Shown: positions 34,422-44,055 of the stretch, piece after piece | Numbering within the stretch: position 1 is the first letter of the stretch | Layout of the letters: every line of letters begins with the position of its first letter | Assembly (NCBI GenBank): GCA_025050535.1 | Contig: JALBVF010000012.1 | Span: forward strand, 1-47,592 | Direction: 5' to 3' | Source of the DNA: Candidatus Protistibacter heckmannii | GTDB taxonomy: Bacteria; Pseudomonadota; Gammaproteobacteria; Burkholderiales; Burkholderiaceae | Length of the DNA stretch: 47,592 bases | Translations under genes and position numbers: made by a program | The notes under the pieces: generated by a model | Seen by the model: the letters and a program-made list of their open reading frames with translations, nothing else | Database searches by the model: none | Told to the model about the DNA's origin: nothing

Positions 34422-34447
34422 AAGGGGCGGATTGGCCCCTTTTTTTT
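34422..34447 (+). terminator. Intrinsic terminator or attenuator between rpsB and tsf
   Basis: AAGGGGC and GCCCCTT form a 7-bp stem around a 6-nt loop and are followed directly by seven further T residues. Position and form are those of an intrinsic terminator, but tsf follows within 40 bp with only an SD, so it probably acts partially to set S2:EF-Ts levels. Confidence 0.75.
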
Positions 34448-34486
34448 AAGAAAATTCCGGATTTCAAGTTTCTAGGAGCAAGCAGA

Positions 34487-35365
34487 ATGGCAACGATTAC
34501 CGCAGGCATGGTGGGTGAACTGCGCGCGAAGACCGACGCGCCGATGATGGAGTGCAAGAAGGCCCTGACCGAGGCCGAAGGCGACTTGGGCAAGGCCGAA
34601 GAGATCCTGCGCGTCAAGCTGGGCAACAAGGCCAGCAAGGCCGCTTCGCGCGTGACCGCCGAAGGCGTGGTGGTGTCCTTCATCGCCGGCGGCAAGGGCG
34701 CGCTGCTCGAAGTCAATTGCGAAACCGACTTCGTGTCCAAGAACGACGACTTCCTGGCCTTCTCCAACGCCGCGGCCAAGCTGATCACCGAAAAGGCGCC
34801 CGCCGACGTGGCCACCTTGTCGGCCCTGCCGCTGGACGGCAAGACCGTGGAAGAAGTGCGCTCGGCGCTGGTGGGCAAGATCGGCGAAAACCTGTCGATC
34901 CGCCGCTTCGTGCGCTTTGACACCGACGCCAAGCTGGTGACCTACCTGCACGGCTCGCGCATCGGCGTAGTGGTGGAATTCACCGGCGACGAAACCGCCG
35001 CCAAGGACGTGGCGATGCACGTCGCCGCGATGAAGCCTGTGTCGCTCTCCGCCGACCAGGTCCCTGCCGACCTGATTGCCAAGGAACGCAGCATCGCCGA
35101 GCAGAAGGCCGCCGAATCGGGCAAGCCCGCCGAGATCGTCGCCAAGATGGTGGAAGGCAGCGTGCAGAAGTACCTCAAGGAGGTCTCGCTGTTCAACCAG
35201 CCCTTCGTCAAGAACGACAAGCAGACCGTCGAGCAGATGCTCAAGGCCGCCAACACGGTGGTGCGCGGCTTCTCGCTGTACGTGGTGGGCGAGGGCATTG
35301 AAAAGCACCAGGACGACTTCGCCGCCGAAGTCGCCGCCCAGGTGGCCGCCGCCAAGGGCGCCTGA
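34487..35365 (+). CDS. tsf: Elongation factor Ts
   Basis: 292 residues, the nucleotide exchange factor that reloads EF-Tu with GTP. The N-terminal UBA-like domain has [18 protein letters not shown]; the EF-Tu-contacting TDFV motif lies in [16 protein letters not shown]. Two dimerisation/core repeats follow, and the C-terminal [15 protein letters not shown] is typical. TAGGAG precedes the ATG at 34487; the open frame starts earlier but crosses the hairpins. A gap of about 245 bp before pyrH, with its own -10-like sequence, suggests pyrH has a separate promoter. Confidence 0.98.
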   Translation: MATITAGMVGELRAKTDAPMMECKKALTEAEGDLGKAEEILRVKLGNKASKAASRVTAEGVVVSFIAGGKGALLEVNCETDFVSKNDDFLAFSNAAAKLITEKAPADVATLSALPLDGKTVEEVRSALVGKIGENLSIRRFVRFDTDAKLVTYLHGSRIGVVVEFTGDETAAKDVAMHVAAMKPVSLSADQVPADLIAKERSIAEQKAAESGKPAEIVAKMVEGSVQKYLKEVSLFNQPFVKNDKQTVEQMLKAANTVVRGFSLYVVGEGIEKHQDDFAAEVAAQVAAAKGA

Positions 35366-35508
35366 GCGCGAGCAGTCGACGTCGCAGTACGCGGAGCGGA
35401 ACGGGTCGGCGACGGCGGCTCCGCGGGGCTCGCGTGCCGAGCCGGCCAGGGGTTGAAGCATCGGCCGGACCGTAGGGGCATAAATCCGGACCCGGCCCAG
35501 CGAGTCGC

Positions 35509-35514
35509 TATAAT
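35509..35514 (+). promoter_or_regulatory. Candidate -10 element upstream of pyrH
   Basis: A perfect TATAAT in the otherwise G+C-rich tsf-pyrH gap, about 98 bp before the pyrH ATG. No good -35 sequence is visible at the proper distance. Confidence 0.4.
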
Positions 35515-35611
35515 TGCAGCGGTCAAATGCTGCGATTTGTTGCAGTAGCGCATGTTTTTGTATCGCCGGTCTGATCGGCCCGAATTCGCGACCTTCATCT
35601 CAGGGAACTAC

Positions 35612-36322
35612 ATGCCAGCTTATAAGCGCGTCCTGTTGAAACTGTCCGGCGAAGCGCTGATGGGCGACGACGCCTTCGGCATCAACCGCGCGACTATCGA
35701 AGGCATGGTCAACGACATCGCCGAGGTGGTGCGCTCGGGCGTGCAACTGGCGGTGGTCATCGGCGGCGGCAACATCTTCCGCGGCGTGGCCGGCGGCGCG
35801 GCGGGCATGGACCGCGCAACCGCCGACTACATGGGTATGCTTGCCACCATGATGAACGCGCTGGCCCTGCAGGACGGCCTGCGCCAGGCGGGCGTGGAAG
35901 CACGGGTGCAGAGCGCGCTGCGCATGGACCAGGTGGTCGAACCCTATATACGCCCGCGCGCCATCCGCCAGCTCGAGGAAGGCCGCGTGGTCGTCTTCGC
36001 CGCCGGCACCGGCAACCCCTTCTTCACCACCGACACCGCCGCTGCGCTGCGCGGCGCCGAGGTGGGCGTGGAGATCGTGCTCAAGGCCACCAAGGTGGAC
36101 GGCGTCTATTCCGCCGACCCCAAGAAGGACCCGACAGCCACCCGCTACGCCACCATCAGTTTCGACGAGGCCATCGCCCGTCATCTGCAGGTCATGGACG
36201 CCACCGCCTTCGCGCTGTGCCGCGACCAGAAGCTTCCGATCAAGGTGTTCTCCATCGTCAAGCCCGGTGCGCTGCTGCGCGTGGTGCGCGGCGAGGACGA
36301 AGGCACCCTGGTTCACGTCTAA
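35612..36322 (+). CDS. pyrH: Uridylate kinase (UMP kinase)
   Basis: 236 residues. The bacterial hexameric UMP kinase phosphorylates UMP to UDP; GTP activates it and UTP inhibits it. Motifs: [15 protein letters not shown] at the N-terminus, [11 protein letters not shown], the UMP-contacting [20 protein letters not shown], and [11 protein letters not shown] chose the ATG at 35612 ([10 protein letters not shown]) because it fits the family start; the open frame to 35552 is upstream. It is 15 bp before frr. Confidence 0.98.
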   Translation: MPAYKRVLLKLSGEALMGDDAFGINRATIEGMVNDIAEVVRSGVQLAVVIGGGNIFRGVAGGAAGMDRATADYMGMLATMMNALALQDGLRQAGVEARVQSALRMDQVVEPYIRPRAIRQLEEGRVVVFAAGTGNPFFTTDTAAALRGAEVGVEIVLKATKVDGVYSADPKKDPTATRYATISFDEAIARHLQVMDATAFALCRDQKLPIKVFSIVKPGALLRVVRGEDEGTLVHV

Positions 36323-36337
36323 ACGCTGGAGATTTGA

Positions 36338-36898
36338 ATGAGCATTGCCGACACCAAGAAGGGCATGGAGCAGAAGATGGAGAAGTCGATCGCCGCCTTC
36401 AAGGCCGACCTCGCCAAGATCCGCACCGGTCGCGCCCACACGGGCCTGATCGAGCATGTCCAGGTCGACTACTACAGCTCCATGGTGCCGATCGGCCAGG
36501 TCGCTAACCTGACGCTGGCCGACGCCCGCACCATCTCCGTGCAGCCTTGGGAAAAGAAGATGGTGGCCGCGGTCGAGAAGGCCATCCGCGAGGCTGATCT
36601 GGGCCTCAATCCCGCCACCCAGGGCGACGTGATCCGCGTGCCCATGCCCCCGCTGACCGAGGAGCGCCGCAAGGAACTCACCAAGATGGTCAAGGCCGAG
36701 GGCGAGAACGCCAAGGTGGCGGTGCGCAATCTGCGCCGCGACGCCAACGAGCAGGCCAAGAAGCTGGTCAAGGACAAGATGATCTCCGAGGACGATGAAC
36801 GCCGCGCCCAGGATGACATCCAAAAGGCCACCGACAAGTTCATCGCCGAGATCAACAAGCTGGTCTCGGAAAAAGACAAGGAAATCATGACGGTCTGA
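36338..36898 (+). CDS. frr: Ribosome recycling factor
   Basis: 186 residues, exactly the usual length. With EF-G it splits the post-termination ribosome. N-terminal helix [20 protein letters not shown], the conserved [14 protein letters not shown], and C-terminal helices with [14 protein letters not shown] and [29 protein letters not shown] precedes the ATG. Confidence 0.98.
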   Translation: MSIADTKKGMEQKMEKSIAAFKADLAKIRTGRAHTGLIEHVQVDYYSSMVPIGQVANLTLADARTISVQPWEKKMVAAVEKAIREADLGLNPATQGDVIRVPMPPLTEERRKELTKMVKAEGENAKVAVRNLRRDANEQAKKLVKDKMISEDDERRAQDDIQKATDKFIAEINKLVSEKDKEIMTV

Positions 36899-36934
36899 GG
36901 CCAGCGGCCAGCCGATCGTCAGCCCAATCCCGCC

Positions 36935-37696
36935 ATGTTCACCAGCTCGACCCACGAAGTCCCGGAAGTCACAGCAGTGCCGCGCCATGTCGCCATGATC
37001 ATGGACGGCAATGGTCGCTGGGCCACCGCGCGCAAGCTGCCGCGCGTGGCGGGGCACAGCAAGGGCGTGGAGACGGTGCGTGCGATGGTCGAGGCCTGCG
37101 CCCAGCGCGGCGTGGAATACCTCACGCTGTTCACCTTCAGTTCCGAGAACTGGCGCCGCCCGGCCGACGAGGTGTCCTTCCTGATGCGCCTGTTCCTCTC
37201 TGCGCTTGAGCGCGAGGTGAGCAAGCTCGACGAGAACGGCATCCGCCTGCGGGTGGTCGGCGATCTGGAGAAATTCGATCCCCTGATCCGCGACCGCATC
37301 GCCAAGGCCGAGGCCAAGACGGCCGAGAACAAGCGCCTGGTGCTGACCGTCGCCGCCAACTACGGTGGCCGCTGGGATCTGCTGCAGGCTGCGCGCAAGC
37401 TCATGGCCGAGGGCCGCAAGCCCGAGGAGATCTCCGAGGACGATCTGGCCCGCCATCTGGCCATAGCCTACGCGCCCGAGCCCGATCTCTTCATCCGCAC
37501 CGGCGGCGAGCAGCGCATCAGCAACTTCCTCCTCTGGCAGCTCGCCTACACCGAGCTCTACTTCACCGACGTGTACTGGCCGGACTTCACCGCCGTCGAG
37601 CTGGACCGCGCCATCGCCTCCTACTGCACGCGCGAACGCCGCTTCGGCCGCACTAGCGCGCAGGTGGTCGGCAACCCGGTGCACCAGACCGCCTGA
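36935..37696 (+). CDS. uppS: Undecaprenyl diphosphate synthase
   Basis: 253 residues, a cis-prenyltransferase that extends farnesyl diphosphate with isopentenyl diphosphate to the C55 carrier used for peptidoglycan and O-antigen. The catalytic Asp lies in [11 protein letters not shown], and the conserved [13 protein letters not shown] and [19 protein letters not shown] follow. It ends in an overlap (TGATG) with cdsA. An internal ATG at 36994 (M-I-M-D-G) would remove conserved sequence. Confidence 0.97.
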   Translation: MFTSSTHEVPEVTAVPRHVAMIMDGNGRWATARKLPRVAGHSKGVETVRAMVEACAQRGVEYLTLFTFSSENWRRPADEVSFLMRLFLSALEREVSKLDENGIRLRVVGDLEKFDPLIRDRIAKAEAKTAENKRLVLTVAANYGGRWDLLQAARKLMAEGRKPEEISEDDLARHLAIAYAPEPDLFIRTGGEQRISNFLLWQLAYTELYFTDVYWPDFTAVELDRAIASYCTRERRFGRTSAQVVGNPVHQTA

Positions 37697-38520
37697 TGCT
37701 GCGCACACGGGTCATCACCGCACTGCTGCTGCTGGCTGTCCTGTTGCCCATCGTTTTTCTCGCTCCGCCGCTCTGGCTGGGCTGGTTCTTCGCGCTGGCC
37801 GTCGCGCTGGCCGCCTGGGAATGGGCGCGCCTGCTCGGCATCTCGGGCGCCACAGCCGTGGGCTATGGCGCGCTGGCGCTGCTGGTGCTCACCGGCTGCC
37901 AGGCTTTCGCCAAGGGGCTGGGCAAGTCGATCTCACAGCCGGCCTGGATCGCCTCGGCGGCCTTCTGGGCGGTGTACGTCCCCTGGATACTGTTCAACGG
38001 CGTGCGCAAATTCCGCCTGCCCGATCAGGGCGGCCTGCTGATCGCCGGCCTGCTGATCCTGCCGGCCTGCTGGCTGGCGCTGATGGCGGCGCGCGAACGC
38101 GGCATCGCCTACATGCTCTCGCTGCTGGTGCTCGTCTGGGCGGCGGATGTCGGCGCCTATTTCGCCGGCAAGGCCTTCGGCCGGCGCAAGCTCGCCGAGC
38201 GCATCAGCCCGGGCAAGACGGTGGAGGGCGCCATCGGCGGCCTGCTGCTGGCCCTGGGCGCATCGGCCGCCGCAGCCGCCAGCGGCCTGGTCGAGCCGAC
38301 CTTCTTCGGCGCGGCGCTGGCGCGCCACGGCTGGGTCTGGGCCTGTGCGGTGCTGGTGCTGCTCGTGGCGGCGAGCATCGCTGGCGACCTGTTCGAATCG
38401 CTGCTCAAGCGCCAGGCCGGCGTGAAGGACAGTAGCGGCCTGCTGCCCGGCCACGGCGGCGTGCTCGACCGCATCGACGCCTTGCTGCCCGTCCTGCCGC
38501 TGGCGATGCTGCTGAATTGA
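37696..38520 (+). CDS. cdsA: Phosphatidate cytidylyltransferase
   Basis: 274 residues, an inner-membrane enzyme with about eight transmembrane helices that makes CDP-diacylglycerol from phosphatidic acid and CTP. The family signature near the C-terminus is present: KDSSGLLPGHGGVLDRIDAL, and DVGAYFAGKAFGRRKLAERI with PGKTVEG earlier. Its product feeds PG and, through the Cls encoded elsewhere in the window, cardiolipin. The start overlaps the uppS stop by one base. Confidence 0.97.
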   Translation: MLRTRVITALLLLAVLLPIVFLAPPLWLGWFFALAVALAAWEWARLLGISGATAVGYGALALLVLTGCQAFAKGLGKSISQPAWIASAAFWAVYVPWILFNGVRKFRLPDQGGLLIAGLLILPACWLALMAARERGIAYMLSLLVLVWAADVGAYFAGKAFGRRKLAERISPGKTVEGAIGGLLLALGASAAAAASGLVEPTFFGAALARHGWVWACAVLVLLVAASIAGDLFESLLKRQAGVKDSSGLLPGHGGVLDRIDALLPVLPLAMLLN

Positions 38521-38551
38521 GCCGCCCGATCACTCCACACAGACCTAATTC

Positions 38552-39739
38552 ATGACACGCGGCATCACCTTGTTGGGCGCCACCGGATCGGTCGGCGCGA
38601 GCACGCTGGAAGTCGTGCGCGCCAATCCCGAGCGCTTCCGCATCCACGGACTCACCGCCCACACCCAGGTCGAGAAGCTCTTCGAGCTGTGCTGGGAATT
38701 CCGGCCCGACGTGGTCGTGGTCGCCACCGCCGAGGACGCCAAGGGGCTCTTCGATCGCCTGCGCGACGCGGGCGTCTTCACCCAGATAGAATACGGCGCG
38801 CACGCGCTGGAAGAGACGGCGGCCTCGCGCGGCGCGGACGTCGTCGTGGCCGCCATAGTCGGCGCGGCGGGCTTGGCGCCCACGCTGGCCGCGGCGCGCG
38901 CCGGCAAGCGCGTGCTGCTCGCCAACAAGGAAGCGCTGGTCATGTCCGGCCGGCTCTTCATGCAGGCGGCGCGCGAAGGCGGCGCCGAACTGCTGCCGAT
39001 CGACAGCGAGCACAACGCCATCTTCCAATGCATGCCCCGGATCGTGGGCCACGGCAAGCTGCGCGTTGGCGAGGGCGTCGAACGCATTCTGCTCACCGCC
39101 TCGGGCGGCCCCTTCCGCCAGCGCGATCCGGCCACGCTAGACAGCGTCACGCCGGCAGAAGCCTGCGCCCATCCCAACTGGAGCATGGGCCGCAAGATTT
39201 CGGTGGATTCGGCGACGATGATGAACAAGGGTCTGGAAGTGATCGAGGCCCACTGGCTGTTCGACGCGCCCGCCGAGCGCATCGAGGTGGTGGTCCATCC
39301 GCAGAGCATCGTGCATTCGCTCGTCTCCTATGCCGACGGCTCGGTGCTGGCGCAGCTCGGCAACCCCGACATGCGCACGCCCATCGCGCATGCGCTGGCC
39401 TATCCCGAGCGCATCGGCGCGGGCGTCAGGCAGTTGAACCTGACGGTGATCGCCCGGCTCGATTTCGAGCCGCCCGATTTCAAGCGCTTCCCCTGCCTGA
39501 AGCTGGCCTATGACGCGCTGGCGCAGGGCGGTGCGGCGGCCGTGCTCAACGCCGCCAACGAAATCGCGGTGGAAGCCTTTCTGCAGGGCCGCATCCGGTT
39601 CACCGGCATTGCGCGCATCGTCTCGGCGGTGCTCGACGCCGGGCTTGCGGTGCAGCCCGATTCTCTGGAGCATGTGTTGCAGTTGGACAAGACGGCGCGC
39701 GCTGCGGCCCAGATCCTGGTCGCCGCGGAAGCCCGCTGA
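38552..39739 (+). CDS. dxr: 1-deoxy-D-xylulose 5-phosphate reductoisomerase
   Basis: 395 residues. It converts DXP to MEP with NADPH, the committed step of the non-mevalonate isoprenoid pathway that supplies UppS. The NADPH-binding [12 protein letters not shown] opens the protein; the metal-binding Asp-Ser-Glu lies in [13 protein letters not shown]; the substrate loop is ASGGPFR and [20 protein letters not shown]. Length is normal. It is 31 bp after cdsA. Confidence 0.98.
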   Translation: MTRGITLLGATGSVGASTLEVVRANPERFRIHGLTAHTQVEKLFELCWEFRPDVVVVATAEDAKGLFDRLRDAGVFTQIEYGAHALEETAASRGADVVVAAIVGAAGLAPTLAAARAGKRVLLANKEALVMSGRLFMQAAREGGAELLPIDSEHNAIFQCMPRIVGHGKLRVGEGVERILLTASGGPFRQRDPATLDSVTPAEACAHPNWSMGRKISVDSATMMNKGLEVIEAHWLFDAPAERIEVVVHPQSIVHSLVSYADGSVLAQLGNPDMRTPIAHALAYPERIGAGVRQLNLTVIARLDFEPPDFKRFPCLKLAYDALAQGGAAAVLNAANEIAVEAFLQGRIRFTGIARIVSAVLDAGLAVQPDSLEHVLQLDKTARAAAQILVAAEAR

Positions 39740-39766
39740 TGCGCGTCTAGTCCGCTGGAGTCTTCG

Positions 39767-41137
39767 ATGGCGCTTCTTCAAACCGTGCTTGCCTTCGTCG
39801 TGGCCCTTGGCGTGCTCGTCACCGTGCACGAATTCGGCCACTACCTGGCGGCGCGCGCCTGCGGCGTGCGGGTGCTGCGTTTCTCTGTGGGCTTCGGCTG
39901 GCCGCTTCTGCGTTGGCAGCGCAGCCCCGAGGACACGGAATGGGTGGTCGCGGCGCTGCCGCTGGGCGGCTATGTGCGAATGCTCGACGAGAACGAGGAA
40001 GGCGCGCGCGTGCCGCCCGAACTCGCGCACGAAGCCTTCAACCGCAAGCCGCTGGGCCAGCGTGCCATCGTCGTGCTGGCCGGTCCCGCCGCCAATCTGC
40101 TGCTCGCCGTGGCGTTCTACGCGGGTCTTTGGATGGCGGGCCAGTCCGAGCCGGTTGCGCGGCTCGCCGCGCCGCCCGCGGATTCGGCCGCCGCCGCCGC
40201 CGGGCTGCATGGCGGCGAGACCGTGACCGGCCTGCGCCTGGGCGCGGGCGGCGAACTGCTGGCGGTGCGCTCCTGGACCGAGCTGGCCTGGAACGTGGTG
40301 CGCTTGCACGGCGAGGATACGGGCGGCTCGCCCGTGCTCATGGCGGCACGCGGCGCCGATGGCCGCGAGGGGGAGTATCCCCTCGTGTTGCCACAGGCCG
40401 AGAGCGCTGATTCCCTGCTCGAAGCCTCCGGCCTGCGTCTCGCGCCGGGCGAGGTCGTAGTGCGCGAAGTCCTGCCGGGTTCCGCCGCGCAGCACGCCGG
40501 CGTGCGCAAAGACGACCGCATCATGCAGCTCGACGGCAAGCCCGTGACGCGCGTGACCGATTTCCTGGCCGGTGTGCAGGAACGCGCTGGCCATCAGGTG
40601 CGCATCGTGCTGCGCCGCGCCGGCCGCGTGATGGCGATCGAGAGCGACGTCGCCGCGTCGACCGACGCCAAGACCGGCAAGCCGGCGGGCAGGGTGGGGC
40701 TGGTGCTGGCCGAGGCGCCCGTGATGACGCGCGTGAGCTATCCGCCGCTGGAAGCGTTGACGCGCGGCGTGCGGCAAGTCTGGGATCTGTCCGTGTTCTC
40801 GGTGCGCATGTTCGGTAAGATGCTGATCGGCCAGGTCTCGCTTTCCAACCTGAGCGGCCCCCTGACCATCGCCGACTACGCGGGCAAGACGGCGCGCCTC
40901 GGCATCGAGCCATTCATCAGCTTCCTGGCCTTGATCAGCGTGAGTCTCGGCGTCTTGAACTTACTGCCGATTCCCGTTCTTGACGGGGGGCATTTGCTGT
41001 ATCATTGCGGGGAGTTTTTGCTCGACAAGCCGCTGCCAGAGCGCTGGACTTCGGTGTTGCAAAGAGTTGGGATGAGTTGCCTCCTGTTTCTCGCCTTGCT
41101 TGCTTTGTTCAACGACGTCAGCAGATTACTCGGTTAG
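39767..41137 (+). CDS. rseP: Site-2 protease RseP
   Basis: 456 residues, an inner-membrane zinc metalloprotease that cuts RseA within the membrane and so releases sigma-E when outer-membrane protein folding fails. The zinc motif is HEFGHY in VTVHEFGHYLAARACGV; the third ligand lies in NLLPIPVLDGGHLLY near the C-terminus. Two periplasmic PDZ domains lie between (about residues 130-215 and 225-300: VVREVLPGSAAQHAGVRKDD). It ends with a hydrophobic helix (LLFLALLALFNDVSRLL) and TAG. The last 190 bp are richer in A/T and use codons rare elsewhere in the gene (TTA, GGG, ATT, GTT). Confidence 0.96.
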   Translation: MALLQTVLAFVVALGVLVTVHEFGHYLAARACGVRVLRFSVGFGWPLLRWQRSPEDTEWVVAALPLGGYVRMLDENEEGARVPPELAHEAFNRKPLGQRAIVVLAGPAANLLLAVAFYAGLWMAGQSEPVARLAAPPADSAAAAAGLHGGETVTGLRLGAGGELLAVRSWTELAWNVVRLHGEDTGGSPVLMAARGADGREGEYPLVLPQAESADSLLEASGLRLAPGEVVVREVLPGSAAQHAGVRKDDRIMQLDGKPVTRVTDFLAGVQERAGHQVRIVLRRAGRVMAIESDVAASTDAKTGKPAGRVGLVLAEAPVMTRVSYPPLEALTRGVRQVWDLSVFSVRMFGKMLIGQVSLSNLSGPLTIADYAGKTARLGIEPFISFLALISVSLGVLNLLPIPVLDGGHLLYHCGEFLLDKPLPERWTSVLQRVGMSCLLFLALLALFNDVSRLLG

Positions 41138-41182
41138 CGAATCATCCGATTTTGTCGCTCATTGTCGCTTAGGGGGTTTGAC

Positions 41183-43501
41183 TTGTTGAGTACCACCCAT
41201 CGTTTTCCGCTGGGCGTGATGGCAATTGCCGCCTCTACCTTCATGGTGACAGCGCCGGCCAAAGCGGCCGAACCGTTCGTAGTCGAAGACATCCGCGTCG
41301 AAGGTCTTCAGCGTGTCGAACCCGGCACCGTCTTCGGCTATCTCCCCGTCAAGGTCGGCGACAGGTTCGATGACGAAAAAGCCGCCGAGTCCGTCCGCGC
41401 TCTGTTCAACACCGGCTTCTTCAAGGACGTGAAGCTCACGCAGGACCAGGGCGGCGTGCTGGTCCTGCAGATCGAGGAACTGCCCTCGATCGCGCAGCTT
41501 GATTTCTCCGGTCTCAAGGAATTCGACAAGGACGCCATCCGCAAGTCCCTGCGTTCGGTGGGCGTGGCCGAAGCCCGCTTCTTCAACCGCTCGGTGATCG
41601 AGCGCGCCGAACAGGAGCTCAAGCGCCAATACGTGTCGCGCGGCTATTACGCCGCCGAAGTGCAGACCACGGTCACGCCGCAGGAACGCAACCGCGTGGC
41701 CATCACCTTCACCGTGGACGAAGGCCCGGTCGCCAAGATCCGCCAGATCAGCATCATCGGTAACAAGACTTTCAAGGAAGGCGACCTGCTCGACGAGATG
41801 CAGCTCTCCACGCCGAACTGGCTGTCCTGGTACACACGATCGGATCAATACTCCAAGCAGAAGCTTACCGCCGACCTCGAAGCCCTACGCTCCTACTATC
41901 TGGACCGTGGCTTCCTCGAATTCGAGATCGAATCCACCCAGGTTTCGATCACGCCAGACCGCCAGGACATCTACCTGACGATCAACATCAAGGAAGGCGA
42001 GCGTTTCACCGTCTCCGAGATTCGTCTCGCCGGTGAACTGCTCAACAAGAAGGAAGAACTCGAGGGCAAGCTGACCATGAAGAAGGGCGACACCTTCTCC
42101 GCCTCCAAGCTGAGTGCCTCGACCAAGGCCATCACCGACCTGCTCGGCGTCTACGGCTACGCCTTCGCGGCCGTGAATCCGCAGCCCGTCACCAACCGCG
42201 AGAAGCATGAAGTCATGCTCAACCTCGTGGTCGACCCCGGCAAGCGCGTCTACGTGCGCCGCATCAACGTGGTGGGCAACCAGAAGACCCGCGACGAAGT
42301 CGTGCGCCGCGAAATGCGCCAGATGGAAAGCTCCTGGTTCGACGGCGACCGCCTCAAGCTCTCAAAGGAGCGCGTCAACCGCACCGGCTACTTCACCGGC
42401 GTGGACATCACCACCGATGACGTGGCCGGAACGGCCGATCAGGTGGACGTCAACATCAACGTGACCGAAAAGCCCACCGGCTCGATCACCCTGGGCGCGG
42501 GCTATTCCTCGACCGACAAAGTTGTACTGTCCGCGGGCATCCACCAGGAAAACGTGTTCGGCAGCGGCACCAGCCTGGGCCTGGACGTCAACACCAGCCA
42601 CGTGAACCGCACGATCGCGCTGAGCCAGTACGATCCGTACTTCACCATCGACGGCGTGAGCCGCGTGACCGACGTCTACTACCGCACCTCCCAGCCGCTG
42701 TACTACCTCGGCGACTCGGACTACAAGGTGGTCACGGCGGGCGGCTCGTTCAAGCTGGGCATGCCCTTCACGGAAATCGACCGCGTGTTCTTCGGCCTCG
42801 GCGCCGAGCGCACCAACATCACCCTGTCGATCAACAGCCCGCCGGCCTACCAGACCTACGTCTCGAAGTTCGGCACGCAGACCTCTAACATTCCGTTCAC
42901 CGTGGGCTGGTCGCGCGACGGCCGCGACAGCGCGCTGGTCCCGACCAAGGGCCGCTATCAGCAGGCCAACGCCGAAATCGGCACCCCGATCGGCGACCTG
43001 ACCTACTACCGCCTGCTCTATCAGAACCAGTACTACGTGCCGCTGAACAAGGGCTATGTGCTGGCCTTTAACACGGAAGCAGGCTGGGGCCACGGCTACG
43101 GCGGCAAGTCCTTCCCGATCACGAAGAACTACTTCGCCGGCGGCATCGGCTCGGTGCGCGGCTACGAGACCAGCACCCTTGGCCCCTCGCAGACCGACGT
43201 CCTGGGCAACACCATCCCGACCGGCGGCTCGTCCAAGCTGGTGGGCAGCGTCGAGTTCACCTTCCCGATCCCGGGCAGCGGCGTCGATCGCACGCTGCGT
43301 CTGTTCACCTTCATGGATGCCGGTAACGTCTTCCAGGAAGGCCAGATGTATAACATTTCTGAACTGCGCTATTCTTACGGCCTCGGCCTGTCCTGGATTT
43401 CTCCGCTGGGTCCGCTGAAATTCAGCTTCGGCTTACCGTTCCGCAAGAAAGCCGGCGACCGGACGCAGCGTTTGCAATTCCAGATCGGTACCGCATTCTG
43501 A
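41183..43501 (+). CDS. bamA: Outer membrane protein assembly factor BamA
   Basis: 772 residues from the chosen start. BamA is the outer-membrane core of the BAM complex that inserts beta-barrel proteins. The signal peptide (RFPLGVMAIAASTFMVTAPA then KA) is followed by five POTRA domains (FVVEDIRVEGLQRVEPGTVF starts POTRA1) and the Omp85 barrel, with the loop-6 VRGY motif in GGIGSVRGYETSTL and the C-terminal beta-signal ending QFQIGTAF (terminal Phe). I chose the TTG at 41183 because AGGGGG lies about 8 nt upstream of it; a TTG at 41162 precedes that site, and ATG 41219 would truncate the signal peptide. Skp, the periplasmic chaperone for its clients, follows. Confidence 0.95.
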   Translation: MLSTTHRFPLGVMAIAASTFMVTAPAKAAEPFVVEDIRVEGLQRVEPGTVFGYLPVKVGDRFDDEKAAESVRALFNTGFFKDVKLTQDQGGVLVLQIEELPSIAQLDFSGLKEFDKDAIRKSLRSVGVAEARFFNRSVIERAEQELKRQYVSRGYYAAEVQTTVTPQERNRVAITFTVDEGPVAKIRQISIIGNKTFKEGDLLDEMQLSTPNWLSWYTRSDQYSKQKLTADLEALRSYYLDRGFLEFEIESTQVSITPDRQDIYLTINIKEGERFTVSEIRLAGELLNKKEELEGKLTMKKGDTFSASKLSASTKAITDLLGVYGYAFAAVNPQPVTNREKHEVMLNLVVDPGKRVYVRRINVVGNQKTRDEVVRREMRQMESSWFDGDRLKLSKERVNRTGYFTGVDITTDDVAGTADQVDVNINVTEKPTGSITLGAGYSSTDKVVLSAGIHQENVFGSGTSLGLDVNTSHVNRTIALSQYDPYFTIDGVSRVTDVYYRTSQPLYYLGDSDYKVVTAGGSFKLGMPFTEIDRVFFGLGAERTNITLSINSPPAYQTYVSKFGTQTSNIPFTVGWSRDGRDSALVPTKGRYQQANAEIGTPIGDLTYYRLLYQNQYYVPLNKGYVLAFNTEAGWGHGYGGKSFPITKNYFAGGIGSVRGYETSTLGPSQTDVLGNTIPTGGSSKLVGSVEFTFPIPGSGVDRTLRLFTFMDAGNVFQEGQMYNISELRYSYGLGLSWISPLGPLKFSFGLPFRKKAGDRTQRLQFQIGTAF

Positions 43502-43530
43502 CCATCACGAACATGAGAGAAGAGAGCATT

Positions 43531-44055
43531 ATGAATTTGAATTTCCCGGGCCACCGCCTGGCCGTTGCGCTGCTGGCGGCCTGCGTCCTCGGCTGCGTCG
43601 CGTTCGCCGCCCAGGCCCAGGAGCTGCGCGTCGCCGCGGTCAATTCGGAGCGCATCATGCGCGACTCCAATCCCGCCAAGGCCGCGCAGACCAAGCTGGA
43701 ACAGGAATTCTCCAAGCGCGACAAGGACCTCCAGGAACTGGCCGCGCGCATCAAGGCCTCCGCCGAGAAGCTCGACAAGGAAGCGGCGGTCATCGCCGAA
43801 TCCGAACGTGCCCGCCGTCAGCGCGACCTCACCGAAATGGACCGCGAATTCCAGCGCAAGCAGCGCGAATTCCGCGAAGACCTGAACCAGCGCCGCAATG
43901 AAGAGCTGGCCCAGGTGCTGGACCGTGCCAACAAGGTGATTCGCCAGATCGCCGAGCAGAAAAAATATGATCTGATCGTGCAGGAAGCCGTGTATGTCAG
44001 CCCGCGCATCGACATCACCGACGAAGTCCTGCGCGTCCTCAACGGCGGTAAATGA
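43531..44055 (+). CDS. skp: Periplasmic OmpH/Skp chaperone
   Basis: 174 residues with signal peptide (MNLNFPGHRLAVALLAACVL then GCVAFAAQA). The mature part is a long charged helical hairpin (RDKDLQELAARIKASAEKLD, REFRRKQR-like) that forms the tentacles of the Skp trimer, which holds unfolded outer-membrane proteins for BamA. I chose the ATG at 43531, preceded by AGAGAG; the open frame starts at 43513. It overlaps lpxD by 4 bp (ATGA). Confidence 0.95.
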   Translation: MNLNFPGHRLAVALLAACVLGCVAFAAQAQELRVAAVNSERIMRDSNPAKAAQTKLEQEFSKRDKDLQELAARIKASAEKLDKEAAVIAESERARRQRDLTEMDREFQRKQREFREDLNQRRNEELAQVLDRANKVIRQIAEQKKYDLIVQEAVYVSPRIDITDEVLRVLNGGK

